5,111 nt of DNA, taken from Kiritimatiellales bacterium (GTDB lineage Bacteria; Verrucomicrobiota; Kiritimatiellia; Kiritimatiellales; Tichowtungiaceae). The stretch lies in NCBI GenBank assembly GCA_028692515.1, contig JAQUXG010000143.1:1-5111 (forward strand), written 5' to 3'. Both the position numbers and the translations under genes were made by a program. A model generated the notes under the pieces. It saw only the letters and a list, made by a program, of their open reading frames with translations. It was not told the DNA's origin and did no database searches. Shown here in pieces: positions 1-5,111 of the stretch (positions within the stretch are counted from its first letter, which is position 1; every line of letters begins with the position of its first letter).

Positions 1-396
1 GAATCATCCGCGCAGGTCAACGTCGAACTCAAAGCCATGCCCTACGTCATGATCAACAGCGAACCCTCCGGCGCCGAAGTGATGATCAACGGCAACTCCA
101 TCGGCGTAACGCCGGTCGAGCAGCTGATCGAAAAAGAAACGGTTGTCGAACTCAGCAAAGAAGGGTTCATCACACAGACCGCAACCCTGACCGGTACTGA
201 CAAACAGGTTTCGCTGACACTCGAAGCGGTTCCGGTACTGATAACGAACGCAGTGGCTGAAGTCACCGCCCCGGTTGAAACACCGGTGATCGAAGAACCC
301 GTGTCAAACGGAATGTCTCCACTCATATGGGCTGGCATCGCAGTTGTCGTCGCCGCACTGATCGCCATCATCCTGGTGAAGAGAAATAAAAAGTAA
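1..396 (+). CDS. PEGA-domain protein with C-terminal membrane anchor (5' partial)
   Basis: The frame is open from the first base, so the gene begins upstream and 131 C-terminal residues are visible. Residues about 15-78 form a PEGA domain, recognised by the INSEPSGAEVMING pattern followed by GVTP, with a KEGF turn later. Just before it, QVNVELKAMP (residues 5-14) resembles QVSLTLEAVP, which ends the complete domain 65 residues later, so the visible domain is probably the last of at least two tandem PEGA repeats. A Val/Glu/Pro/Thr-rich linker (about 79-105) leads to one hydrophobic segment (about 107-126) and a basic tail KRNKK. PEGA domains are small beta-rich modules common in surface or envelope proteins. 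The basic tail suggests a C-terminus on the cytoplasmic side, with the repeats outside the membrane; this topology is inferred. The internal ATG at 37 falls in the repeat and is unlikely to be the start. The N-terminal part, which would reveal the specific role, is outside the window. Confidence 0.82.
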   Translation, partial: ESSAQVNVELKAMPYVMINSEPSGAEVMINGNSIGVTPVEQLIEKETVVELSKEGFITQTATLTGTDKQVSLTLEAVPVLITNAVAEVTAPVETPVIEEPVSNGMSPLIWAGIAVVVAALIAIILVKRNKK

Positions 397-414
397 CCCT
401 CGCCCCTGCCGACG

Positions 415-442
415 AAAAAGAGCCGCTCCTGCGGCTCTTTTT
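415..442. terminator. Bidirectional intrinsic terminator
   Basis: A perfect 12-bp stem, AAAAAGAGCCGC (415-426) and GCGGCTCTTTTT (431-442), encloses a 4-nt loop TCCT. On the plus strand the T-run extends to 444, with another run at 448-454. On the minus strand the paired A-run gives five T after the GC-rich stem. The hairpin starts 18 nt after the PEGA gene stop and lies 28 nt past the minus-strand manA stop, so it should end transcription of both convergent genes. Confidence 0.9.
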
Positions 443-470
443 TTATGTTTTTTTCCAGAGATCGGGAGTT

Positions 471-1421
471 TTACGGAACCGTGACGCACAAAAGCGTCAG
501 CGCGGCATCGGCAGGACAGATACTGCAACCTTCGAGCGAGGCGGGCACCAGCCACGACTGACCGGGCGACAGGGTTTCTTCTCCGTCCGCCCAGGAAATG
601 GTTCCTGACCCTTCCGCAACAAACAATGCCTGAAAAGATGTTCCGAACATTGGAACCTTTTTCTCCGCGCGAAGTTCAAACCGGTCGAGCCGGAAATATT
701 CGCAATTCTGAATGGTTGTTCCGCAGACCTTGCAGCGCGGGTCGCCGTTATTCTCCCAATCAATCACCTGCAACGCTTTATCAATGTGCAGCTCACGCCC
801 TTTCCCATTGGCATCTACGCGATCCCAGTCATAAATCCGGTACGTCGTATTCGAGTTCTGCTGAATTTCAAGAATCAGACAGCCGGTTCCAATGGCATGA
901 ACCCGTCCGCCCGGCACAAAAACCGCTTCGCCCTTCTGTGCAGGAATCGACTGGAGAATATCGGCAAAGGTCTTGTTTTCCATCGCCTGTAGAAATTCGT
1001 CTTTGCCGATGCCCGGCTTCAGACCGCAATAGATCTGTGCCGAGCCGTCGCCTTCGAGAAAATACCACATCTCCGTTTTCGCCTGACCGGCCACCGCGGC
1101 GGCATTCCCGTCATTCGGGTGCACCTGCACACTTAAAACATCGCGCGCATCGATCAGCTTGATCAGCAACGGAAAATCATCCCCGTTCACATTGGATCCC
1201 AGCAGCGCGGTTTTATGCTCCGGCAGCAGGTCGCGCAGGGTTTTCCCGGCCAGCGGGCCGTTGGCGATCGCCGTGGTTCCGTCCGGATGGGTGGAAATCT
1301 CCCACGACTCGGCATAAACCCCGTCGGGTTCGTCGCGGTTGAAAAGTTTCGGGATGCGGCTACCGCCCCAAATGTAATCTTTATAGACGGGACTGAAACG
1401 AAACGGGTATAGCTTTTCCAT
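471..1421 (-). CDS. manA: Mannose-6-phosphate isomerase, class I (short form)
   Basis: Cytosolic zinc enzyme that interconverts mannose 6-phosphate and fructose 6-phosphate, feeding mannose into glycolysis or supplying GDP-mannose precursors. The 316-residue protein is a cupin. Metal-site motifs are present: QVHPND (99-104, with Gln99 and His101), KTEMWY (115-120, with Glu117) and VPGGRVHAIG (169-178, with His175). The substrate-site signature TTYRIYDWDR lies at about 192-201. Its length matches the short Bacillus-type enzymes rather than the roughly 390-residue E. coli form. I chose ATG at 1421: AGGA (1431-1434 on the minus strand) is 9 nt upstream. An in-frame TTG at 1427 would add two residues but leaves only 3 nt to that site. 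It is transcribed alone, divergent from yjbQ and convergent with the PEGA gene. All expected catalytic motifs are intact. Other sugar-phosphate specificities within the family cannot be excluded. Confidence 0.93.
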   Translation of the reverse strand: MEKLYPFRFSPVYKDYIWGGSRIPKLFNRDEPDGVYAESWEISTHPDGTTAIANGPLAGKTLRDLLPEHKTALLGSNVNGDDFPLLIKLIDARDVLSVQVHPNDGNAAAVAGQAKTEMWYFLEGDGSAQIYCGLKPGIGKDEFLQAMENKTFADILQSIPAQKGEAVFVPGGRVHAIGTGCLILEIQQNSNTTYRIYDWDRVDANGKGRELHIDKALQVIDWENNGDPRCKVCGTTIQNCEYFRLDRFELRAEKKVPMFGTSFQALFVAEGSGTISWADGEETLSPGQSWLVPASLEGCSICPADAALTLLCVTVP

Positions 1422-1491
1422 GATCAAGGTTCCTGTTTTTTTATAAATTAACTGGCTTCAAAAAGCCGGATGACTAGAGTGCAGGCTAAGC
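1422..1491. promoter_or_regulatory. Divergent manA/yjbQ intergenic region, presumed promoters
   Basis: This 70-bp gap must hold the 5' signals of two divergent genes. An AT-rich core TTATAAATTA (1441-1450) contains -10-like hexamers in both directions: TATAAA at 1442-1447 on the plus strand and TATAAA at 1440-1445 on the minus strand. I see no convincing -35 box at proper spacing for either. A small hairpin (1452-1458 with 1463-1469, loop CAAA, one G-T pair) sits next to it. The promoter assignment is inferred mainly from gene layout. Confidence 0.35.
1431..1434 (-). promoter_or_regulatory. Ribosome binding site of manA
   Basis: AGGA on the minus strand, 9 nt before the ATG at 1421 and only 3 nt before the TTG at 1427. 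The spacing supports the ATG start. Confidence 0.55.
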
Positions 1492-1884
1492 ATGAACGAG
1501 ATCACCGTCCAGTCAAAATCCCGCACCGCCTTCATCGACATTACCTCTGTCGTGCAGCAATTCGCTGCCGAAAAGAAAATGCACGAGGGTCTCATCACGG
1601 TCTTTGTGCCGCATACCACCGCCGGCGTGACCATCAACGAAAATGCTGATCCAGATGTAACCGCCGACATGGAAACGATACTCGACCGCATGATTCCGTG
1701 GAACGGCGGCTATCGCCACGGCGAGGGCAACACCGCCGCACACGTAAAAGCCAGTCTGATGGGCTCCTCGGTGCAGGTCATCGTCGAAAACTGCAAACTC
1801 CGGCTTGGCACTTGGCAGAGCATCTATTTTTGTGAATTTGACGGACCGCGCATCCGAAATGTCTGGCTGAAGGAGTCCGCATGA
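1492..1884 (+). CDS. yjbQ: YjbQ/UPF0047 family protein
   Basis: A 130-residue single-domain protein of the YjbQ/UPF0047 family, close to the usual family length. Conserved blocks are present in order: PHTTAGVTINENADPDV (40-56), HGEGNTAAHVKASLMGSS (76-93) and LGTWQSIYFCEFDGPR (105-120). His41, His76 and His84 are in the expected conserved positions. Family members form compact trimers. Some are annotated as secondary thiamine-phosphate synthase because of weak complementing activity, but the true physiological role is not settled, so I do not assign a reaction. The ATG at 1492 is preceded by a weak AGG (1483-1485) with 6-nt spacing, and the family alignment starts close to this methionine. Its last four bases overlap the start of the TPR lipoprotein gene, which implies co-transcription and coupled translation. 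Confidence 0.9.
   Translation: MNEITVQSKSRTAFIDITSVVQQFAAEKKMHEGLITVFVPHTTAGVTINENADPDVTADMETILDRMIPWNGGYRHGEGNTAAHVKASLMGSSVQVIVENCKLRLGTWQSIYFCEFDGPRIRNVWLKESA
1870..1875 (+). promoter_or_regulatory. Ribosome binding site of the TPR lipoprotein gene
   Basis: AAGGAG lies inside the end of yjbQ, 5 nt before the ATG at 1881. It fixes that start and shows the downstream gene can recruit its own ribosomes despite the 4-nt overlap. Confidence 0.75.
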
Positions 1885-3038
1885 AAAACCGCTGGTTCCG
1901 CTGGATACTGTTTGTACTGCTGGCAAGCGCCTTCTTTTTCGGGTGCAGTCGCAAACCGGGCGAAAAACTCTATCAAGAGGCGCTCGCCGAATGGAATGCG
2001 GGGAAACTCGTCCGCGCCCGCGCCCTGCTGGAAAAAGCAATCCGCCGCCGCGCCGGAAGCCCTGAAAATGCAGAAGCGTATAACCGGCTTGGCATCCTGC
2101 TCTGGGAGATGGGCAACTCCAAAGATGCCGTTAAAGCCTTCGATGAAAGTTGCCGTCTTGATTCCACTCGATACGACGTGCTTTGCAACCTCGGCGTTTC
2201 CCTCGGCTCGCAGGACGATCTGGCGGCCGCTGAACACGCCTTTCGGGAAGCGTCATTGATTCAGCCCGACGATCCCCGCCCGCTTGCTTTTGCCGGCGTA
2301 CTCTATGCAAAAAACCAGCGCTGGGACGAAGCCGCGAACAACCTGACCCGAGCACTCGAACGCAACCCGAACGATCCCCGCCTGCAAAACGCTCTGGCAC
2401 TCACGGAACTGCACACCGCCAGCGCCGAAGCCGCACTGAAACGACTGCAAGCCATCACCAAACAGCACCCCGACTATGCTCCGGCATTTTTTAATCTCGC
2501 GTCCCTTTACCGGAACTGGTTCAAAAACCAGACGGAAGCCAAACGCAACTTCGAGCTCTATCTCAGCAAATCCGCAGAATCCGGCCCCTTCGTCGAACAG
2601 GCCCGCACCGAACTGCAAGCTGGCGCACTCGGCAGCTCCGGCGAAGAAAAAATCACCTTTACGCCGCCGCGCAGCCCGAACCGGGCCAACGCCGACAAAA
2701 ACTTTCAAAAAGCCTTGGCCTATCACAAGAAAAACGATCTGGATAACGCGGTCAAGTGGTACATCAAAGCCATCGAAGCCGACGACACCTACGAACAGGC
2801 CTTTTACAACCTTGGGCTCAGCTATTACTCGGCCAACCGGATGGCGCTTGCCGCCGATGCCTTTGCGCGGGCCGTGCAGATCAATCCGGCATTCACCGCG
2901 GCGCGCTTCAACAGCGCACTCGCCGAATACCGTCTGGGAAACAGCGCCCGCGCCCGGAGCGAACTCCAAATTGTTCTCAGCCAGCAACCCGCCTACCAGC
3001 CCGCCATCGATTTAATGAACCGGTTGAAAAAGGAATAA
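1881..3038 (+). CDS. TPR-repeat lipoprotein
   Basis: A 385-residue protein. The N-terminus has basic residues (KNRWFR), a hydrophobic stretch (about 9-20) and Gly21-Cys22-Ser23, fitting a signal peptide with lipid attachment at Cys22. The lipobox is relaxed, with Phe at -3 and -2. The mature part is almost all tetratricopeptide repeats of 34 residues: about 29-62, 63-96, 97-130, 131-164, 165-198 and 199-233, then a linker (about 234-269, Gly/Ser/Pro-rich with GSSGEE and PPRSP), then 271-303, 304-337 and 338-371. The repeats show the usual Leu/Gly/Tyr, Ala and Pro positions, for example NLGLSYYSANRMALAADAF. Such proteins are scaffolds for protein-protein contacts at the envelope; no enzyme domain is visible. 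It overlaps yjbQ by 4 nt (ATGA) and starts after AAGGAG. The partner and specific function are not recognisable. The gene ends inside an 8-bp repeat tract, with the stop codon as part of the first unit. Confidence 0.85.
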   Translation: MKNRWFRWILFVLLASAFFFGCSRKPGEKLYQEALAEWNAGKLVRARALLEKAIRRRAGSPENAEAYNRLGILLWEMGNSKDAVKAFDESCRLDSTRYDVLCNLGVSLGSQDDLAAAEHAFREASLIQPDDPRPLAFAGVLYAKNQRWDEAANNLTRALERNPNDPRLQNALALTELHTASAEAALKRLQAITKQHPDYAPAFFNLASLYRNWFKNQTEAKRNFELYLSKSAESGPFVEQARTELQAGALGSSGEEKITFTPPRSPNRANADKNFQKALAYHKKNDLDNAVKWYIKAIEADDTYEQAFYNLGLSYYSANRMALAADAFARAVQINPAFTAARFNSALAEYRLGNSARARSELQIVLSQQPAYQPAIDLMNRLKKE

Positions 3039-3120
3039 TGGAATGGAGGAATAATGGATTATTGAAGGAAAAATGTTTTCGATTCCTCATTCCATCCATC
3101 CGGAATTCCGCCATTCCATT
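3032..3120. repeat. 8-bp-periodic imperfect inverted repeat (GGAAT/ATTCC type)
   Basis: The left half has octamers in register: GGAATAAT at 3032 and 3048, GGAATGGA at 3040 and GGATTATT at 3056. The right half carries ATTCC at 3082, 3089, 3105 and 3113; read on the minus strand it again shows an 8-bp period. The outer arms 3037-3052 and 3105-3120 are inverted copies matching at 15 of 16 positions, with weaker pairing inward. A 10-bp palindrome CGGAATTCCG sits at 3101-3110. The first unit contains the stop codon of the TPR gene. The element looks like a short non-coding repeat, possibly dispersed in the genome; it has no coding capacity. Confidence 0.7.
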
Positions 3121-3131
3121 TTTCACTTTTT
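3037..3131 (+). terminator. Possible terminator after the TPR gene
   Basis: The inverted arms 3037-3052 and 3105-3120 could fold the transcript into a long hairpin, directly followed by T-runs at 3119-3123 and 3127-3131. The loop region is long and only partly paired, and the stem is rich in A-T, so termination may be weak. No other terminator is visible between the TPR gene and pyrH. Confidence 0.4.
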
Positions 3132-3145
3132 CCAAGGTTTGGAAA
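3129..3145. promoter_or_regulatory. 17-bp perfect palindrome, candidate protein binding site
   Basis: TTTCCAA (3129-3135), spacer GGT, then TTGGAAA (3139-3145). Both 7-bp arms match exactly. It ends one base before the -35 box of the predicted pyrH promoter, a position suited to an activator or repressor dimer. It lacks the GC-rich stem and T-run of a terminator. The protein that would bind it is unknown. Confidence 0.5.
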
Positions 3146-3174
3146 TTTACACCGAGGCGCGGATTTCTTATCGT
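3146..3174 (+). promoter_or_regulatory. Predicted sigma70-type promoter of the pyrH operon
   Basis: A -35 box TTTACA (3146-3151, 5 of 6 to consensus), a 17-nt spacer and a -10 box TATCGT (3169-3174, 4 of 6). Transcription would start near 3181, giving a leader of about 22 nt before the pyrH ATG that still includes the ribosome binding site. Confidence 0.5.
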
Positions 3175-3190
3175 TCGGCCCGACACTGAA

Positions 3191-3196
3191 AAGGAA
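3191..3196 (+). promoter_or_regulatory. Ribosome binding site of pyrH
   Basis: AAGGAA, 6 nt before the ATG at 3203. It decides the start, because the reading frame stays open for more than 400 bases upstream into the TPR gene. Confidence 0.75.
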
Positions 3197-3202
3197 CTTT
3201 TA

Positions 3203-3913
3203 ATGAAATATAAACGCATTCTGCTCAAGCTCAGCGGCGAAGCCCTCCAGAACAAAGAACAAGGCCTCAGCATTGACCCGGCCATTCTCGCCTCCATCGG
3301 GCGGCAGTTCAAACAGCTCATCGAAGCCGGTGCAGAAATCGCCGTCGTCGTCGGCGGCGGCAATATCTTCCGCGGCCTCGCCGGCGAAGCGGGCGGAACC
3401 GACCGCACCACCGGCGACTCCATGGGCATGCTCGCCACCGTCATCAATTCGCTGGCCCTGCAATCCTCTCTCGAAAACGTCGGCATTCAGACACGCGTCA
3501 TGACCGCCCTCAGCATGCCCGCCGTCGCCGAACCCTTCATCCGCCGCAAAGCCATGCGCCATCTCGAAAAAGGCCGCGTCGTCATTTTCGGCGCAGGCAC
3601 AGGCAACCCCTACTTCACCACCGACAGCGCCGCCGCGTTGCGCGCCTCTGAAATCGGCGCGGACGTCCTCATGAAAGCCACCAAGGTGGACGGCATTTAC
3701 ACCGCCGACCCGATGAAAGACAAAACCGCCACCCGCTTCGACAAAATTTCCTATAGCGAAGCACTCAGCAAACAGCTGAAAATCATGGATGCCGCCGCCT
3801 TCTCGCTCTGCATGGAAAACGACATTCCGATCGTCGTATTCAACTTCTTCAAAGAAGGCGAAATGCTGCGGGTCTTCCGCGGCGAAGACGCCGGGACATT
3901 GGTTGGACACTGA
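3203..3913 (+). CDS. pyrH: UMP kinase (uridylate kinase)
   Basis: Cytosolic amino acid kinase-family enzyme that phosphorylates UMP to UDP with ATP, an essential step of pyrimidine nucleotide synthesis. The 236-residue length is typical. Visible motifs: KLSGEAL (9-15) at the phosphate site, GGGNIFRG (51-58) in the glycine-rich loop, TGDSMGMLAT (70-79) with the UMP-contact Asp72, GTGNPYFTTDSAAALRA (132-148) and ATKVDGIYTADP (159-170) at the nucleotide site. Start is ATG at 3203, preceded by AAGGAA; the family begins with such a KRILLKLSGE strand, so the long upstream frame extension is not real. It heads the frr-coaC-coaB operon, 17 nt before frr. The usual upstream partners rpsB and tsf are not adjacent. 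Bacterial UMP kinases are typically hexameric and feedback-inhibited by UTP; that is family knowledge, not visible here. Confidence 0.97.
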   Translation: MKYKRILLKLSGEALQNKEQGLSIDPAILASIGRQFKQLIEAGAEIAVVVGGGNIFRGLAGEAGGTDRTTGDSMGMLATVINSLALQSSLENVGIQTRVMTALSMPAVAEPFIRRKAMRHLEKGRVVIFGAGTGNPYFTTDSAAALRASEIGADVLMKATKVDGIYTADPMKDKTATRFDKISYSEALSKQLKIMDAAAFSLCMENDIPIVVFNFFKEGEMLRVFRGEDAGTLVGH

Positions 3914-3918
3914 AATTT

Positions 3919-3924
3919 AAGGAG
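3919..3924 (+). promoter_or_regulatory. Ribosome binding site of frr
   Basis: AAGGAG with 6-nt spacing to the ATG at 3931; a strong site in the 17-nt pyrH-frr gap. Confidence 0.8.
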
Positions 3925-3930
3925 AACGTC

Positions 3931-4494
3931 ATGGAATTAAGCATTGAAATACTGATGGCCGCCGAAGAGAAAATGGGGAAATGCGTAGAGTTCCTTCATC
4001 ACGACCTGAGCGGACTGCGTACCGGAAAGGCCAGCCCGAGCCTGGTTGAAAACATCACCGTTGAATACTACGGCACCGCCACCCGTCTGCGCGACATCGC
4101 CAACATCTCGACGCCGGAACCGCGCCTGCTGGTCATCAGCCCGTTTGACCCCTCATCGCTCGGCGCCATCGAAAAAGGCATCAGTGCCGCCAACATCGGC
4201 ATCACGCCGATGAATGACGGACGTCTCATCCGCGTACCGATTCCGGAACTCAGTGAAGAACGCCGCAAAGATCTCGCCAAAGTCGCCGCACGCGCCACCG
4301 AAGAACAGCGCATCGCCATCCGCAATGTCCGCCGCGACGCCAATGACCTGCTCAAAACGCTTCAGAAAAACGGCAAGATCACCGAAGACGACCGCGACCA
4401 GAGCCTCGAAGAAGTTCAGAAACTGACCGACGCCCACATCAAAAAAATGGACGACATGCTCGCGGCGAAGGAAAAGGAAGTTCTGGCCGTCTGA
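3931..4494 (+). CDS. frr: Ribosome recycling factor
   Basis: Cytosolic translation factor that, with EF-G, splits post-termination ribosomes into subunits. The 187-residue length agrees with the usual ~185. The three-helix domain I is built from the N-terminus and the C-terminal two fifths, with domain II inserted at about 31-104. Family blocks are clear: LRTGKASPSLVENITVEYYG (29-48), ANISTPEPRLLVISPFD (57-73), GRLIRVPIPELSEERRKDL (97-115) and AIRNVRRDAND (129-139). The acidic/basic C-terminal helix is complete. The ATG at 3931 follows AAGGAG and gives the normal N-terminus. pyrH just upstream is its usual neighbour. The stop TGA shares its last base with the coaC start (TGATG), so translation of coaC is probably coupled to frr. 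Confidence 0.97.
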   Translation: MELSIEILMAAEEKMGKCVEFLHHDLSGLRTGKASPSLVENITVEYYGTATRLRDIANISTPEPRLLVISPFDPSSLGAIEKGISAANIGITPMNDGRLIRVPIPELSEERRKDLAKVAARATEEQRIAIRNVRRDANDLLKTLQKNGKITEDDRDQSLEEVQKLTDAHIKKMDDMLAAKEKEVLAV

Positions 4495-5045
4495 TGAAAC
4501 GAGTTCTCATAGGGGTCACCGGCGGCATCGCGGCCTATAAAGCCGCGAATGTCGTCAGTGCGCTCAAGCAGGCTGGCCACGACGTGCAGGTTGCCATGAC
4601 CCCTGCCGCCTGCCAGTTCGTCACGCCGCTCACCTTTGCCGCGCTCTCGCAAAAGGAAGTGCGCACGGAACTCTTTCCGGCGCACCCGACCTCAGACAAA
4701 GGGCAGCTCTACCCTCACCTCTACCCCGCCACCGAGGCCGATCTTTTCGCCGTCCTGCCCGCCACCGCCGACATCATCGGCAAACTGGCCTACGGCTTCG
4801 GCGACGATATCGTTTCCGCCAGCGCACTATCGCTCGGTAAAAAGTGCGTTAAAATTTTCTGCCCCGCCATGAACACGCAGATGTGGGATACCCCCGTCGT
4901 GCAGGAAAATGTCCAGACCTTGGAAAAACGGGGCTGGCAGCGCATCGGCCCCGAAGCCGGTCTTATGGCCTGCGGCACCGAAGGTGCCGGACGCATGAGC
5001 GAACCCGCTGTTATTCTCGAAGCGATTAAAAAAGCGCTCGCATGA
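4494..5045 (+). CDS. coaC: Phosphopantothenoylcysteine decarboxylase (stand-alone CoaC)
   Basis: FMN-dependent enzyme that decarboxylates 4'-phosphopantothenoylcysteine to 4'-phosphopantetheine in coenzyme A synthesis. The 183 residues match the N-terminal half of the bifunctional Dfp/CoaBC protein. Motifs: GVTGGIAAYKA (7-17) at the flavin phosphate site, His75 in YPHLYPATEADL as the catalytic His, PATADIIGKLAYGFGDD (89-105) for FMN binding, PAMNTQMW (124-131) with the substrate-binding Asn127, and GLMACGTEGAGRM (156-168) with the active-site Cys160 in the substrate flap. All expected key residues are intact. The start ATG overlaps the frr stop by 1 nt; the nearest purine-rich site (AGGA, 4475-4478) is 15 nt away, so initiation likely relies on coupling. 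The gene ends with a true stop and is followed by a separate ligase gene, so the usual fusion is split here. Confidence 0.93.
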   Translation: MKRVLIGVTGGIAAYKAANVVSALKQAGHDVQVAMTPAACQFVTPLTFAALSQKEVRTELFPAHPTSDKGQLYPHLYPATEADLFAVLPATADIIGKLAYGFGDDIVSASALSLGKKCVKIFCPAMNTQMWDTPVVQENVQTLEKRGWQRIGPEAGLMACGTEGAGRMSEPAVILEAIKKALA

Positions 5046-5111
5046 AAAAGGTTCTTATCCTTTCCGGGCCAACACACGAATACTTTGACCCGGTTCGTTT
5101 CATTGGAAACG
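5042..5111 (+). CDS. coaB: Phosphopantothenate-cysteine ligase (CoaB), 3' partial
   Basis: Only 23 residues are visible before the window ends. They start with a short hydrophobic strand, MKKVLILSGPTHE, followed by DPVRFIGN. This is the N-terminal signature of the CoaB domain, whose typical form is a Gly-Pro/Gly-Thr loop, then DPVRFI and an Asn before the SSGKMG motif expected just past the window. CoaB joins 4'-phosphopantothenate and cysteine using a nucleotide triphosphate, the step before CoaC. The ATG overlaps the coaC stop by four bases (ATGA) and no Shine-Dalgarno sequence precedes it, so it is most likely translated by coupling. The start seen here fits a separate ligase gene rather than a fusion, though a frameshift in a CoaBC fusion is a formal alternative. 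Confidence 0.82.
   Translation, partial: MKKVLILSGPTHEYFDPVRFIGN

Noticed and set aside
626..1162. A 178-residue plus-strand open frame inside manA
   Set aside because: Arg/Ser/Pro-rich shadow antisense to a clear manA gene with intact metal-binding motifs.
1422..1427. TTG at 1427 as the start of manA
   Set aside because: It would leave only 3 nt after the AGGA ribosome binding site; ATG at 1421 has 9-nt spacing and matches the usual family N-terminus.
1452..1469. Small hairpin in the manA/yjbQ gap as a terminator or riboswitch
   Set aside because: A stem of about 7 bp with a G-T pair and no following T-run on the plus strand, in a 70-bp divergent promoter region; too small for a riboswitch and badly placed for a terminator.
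2253..2987. A 244-residue open frame on the minus strand inside the TPR gene
   Set aside because: It is antisense to a convincing TPR gene, has Gly/Val/Phe-rich low-complexity composition typical of reverse-frame translation of Ala/Glu-rich coding DNA, and has no recognisable domain.
3032..3120. CRISPR array
   Set aside because: The repeat unit is only 8 bp with no spacers and the halves are inverted relative to each other, so it does not fit a CRISPR array.
2756..3202. An in-frame upstream extension of pyrH that would give a 385-residue protein
   Set aside because: It overlaps the TPR gene in another frame, crosses the non-coding repeat and promoter, and does not resemble the kinase family. 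The ATG at 3203 has a proper ribosome binding site and the normal N-terminus.
3200..3910. A 236-residue open frame on the minus strand opposite pyrH
   Set aside because: It mirrors pyrH almost exactly, is rich in Gly, His, Phe and Ala, and matches no family; it is a shadow of the kinase gene.

Overview
The window is a stretch of an ordinary bacterial chromosome with moderately high GC and compact, mostly housekeeping gene content. I see no phage, transposase, CRISPR, rRNA or tRNA signal. Several traits suggest the Kiritimatiellota/Verrucomicrobiota side of the PVC superphylum: a PEGA-repeat membrane protein, a TPR lipoprotein, separate CoaC and CoaB genes, and GGAAT-type octamer repeats plus a TTTCCAA/TTGGAAA palindrome between genes. 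This placement is an inference from general character, not a proven assignment.

Layout. (1) 1-396, plus: the 3' end of a PEGA-domain protein with a C-terminal membrane anchor. (2) 415-442: a strong hairpin with T-runs on both strands, serving as a shared terminator for the convergent genes on either side. (3) 471-1421, minus: a short class I zinc mannose-6-phosphate isomerase. (4) A 70-bp divergent intergenic region. (5) 1492-1884 and 1881-3038, plus: a YjbQ/UPF0047 protein whose stop overlaps the start of a nine-repeat TPR lipoprotein. (6) 3039-3202: a 164-bp intergenic region holding an 8-bp-periodic imperfect inverted repeat, a perfect 17-bp palindrome and a good sigma70-like promoter. (7) 3203 to the window end, plus: a tightly packed operon of pyrH (UMP kinase), frr (ribosome recycling factor), coaC (phosphopantothenoylcysteine decarboxylase) and the start of a separate coaB (phosphopantothenate-cysteine ligase).

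How they work together. pyrH-frr is a common bacterial pairing that links pyrimidine nucleotide supply and translation. Here it is not preceded by tsf and instead runs by 1-nt and 4-nt overlaps into the two middle steps of coenzyme A synthesis. The yjbQ-TPR pair is translationally coupled but its joint role is not evident. The most unusual material is the non-coding DNA between the TPR gene and pyrH; the protein-coding genes are otherwise recognisable family members.
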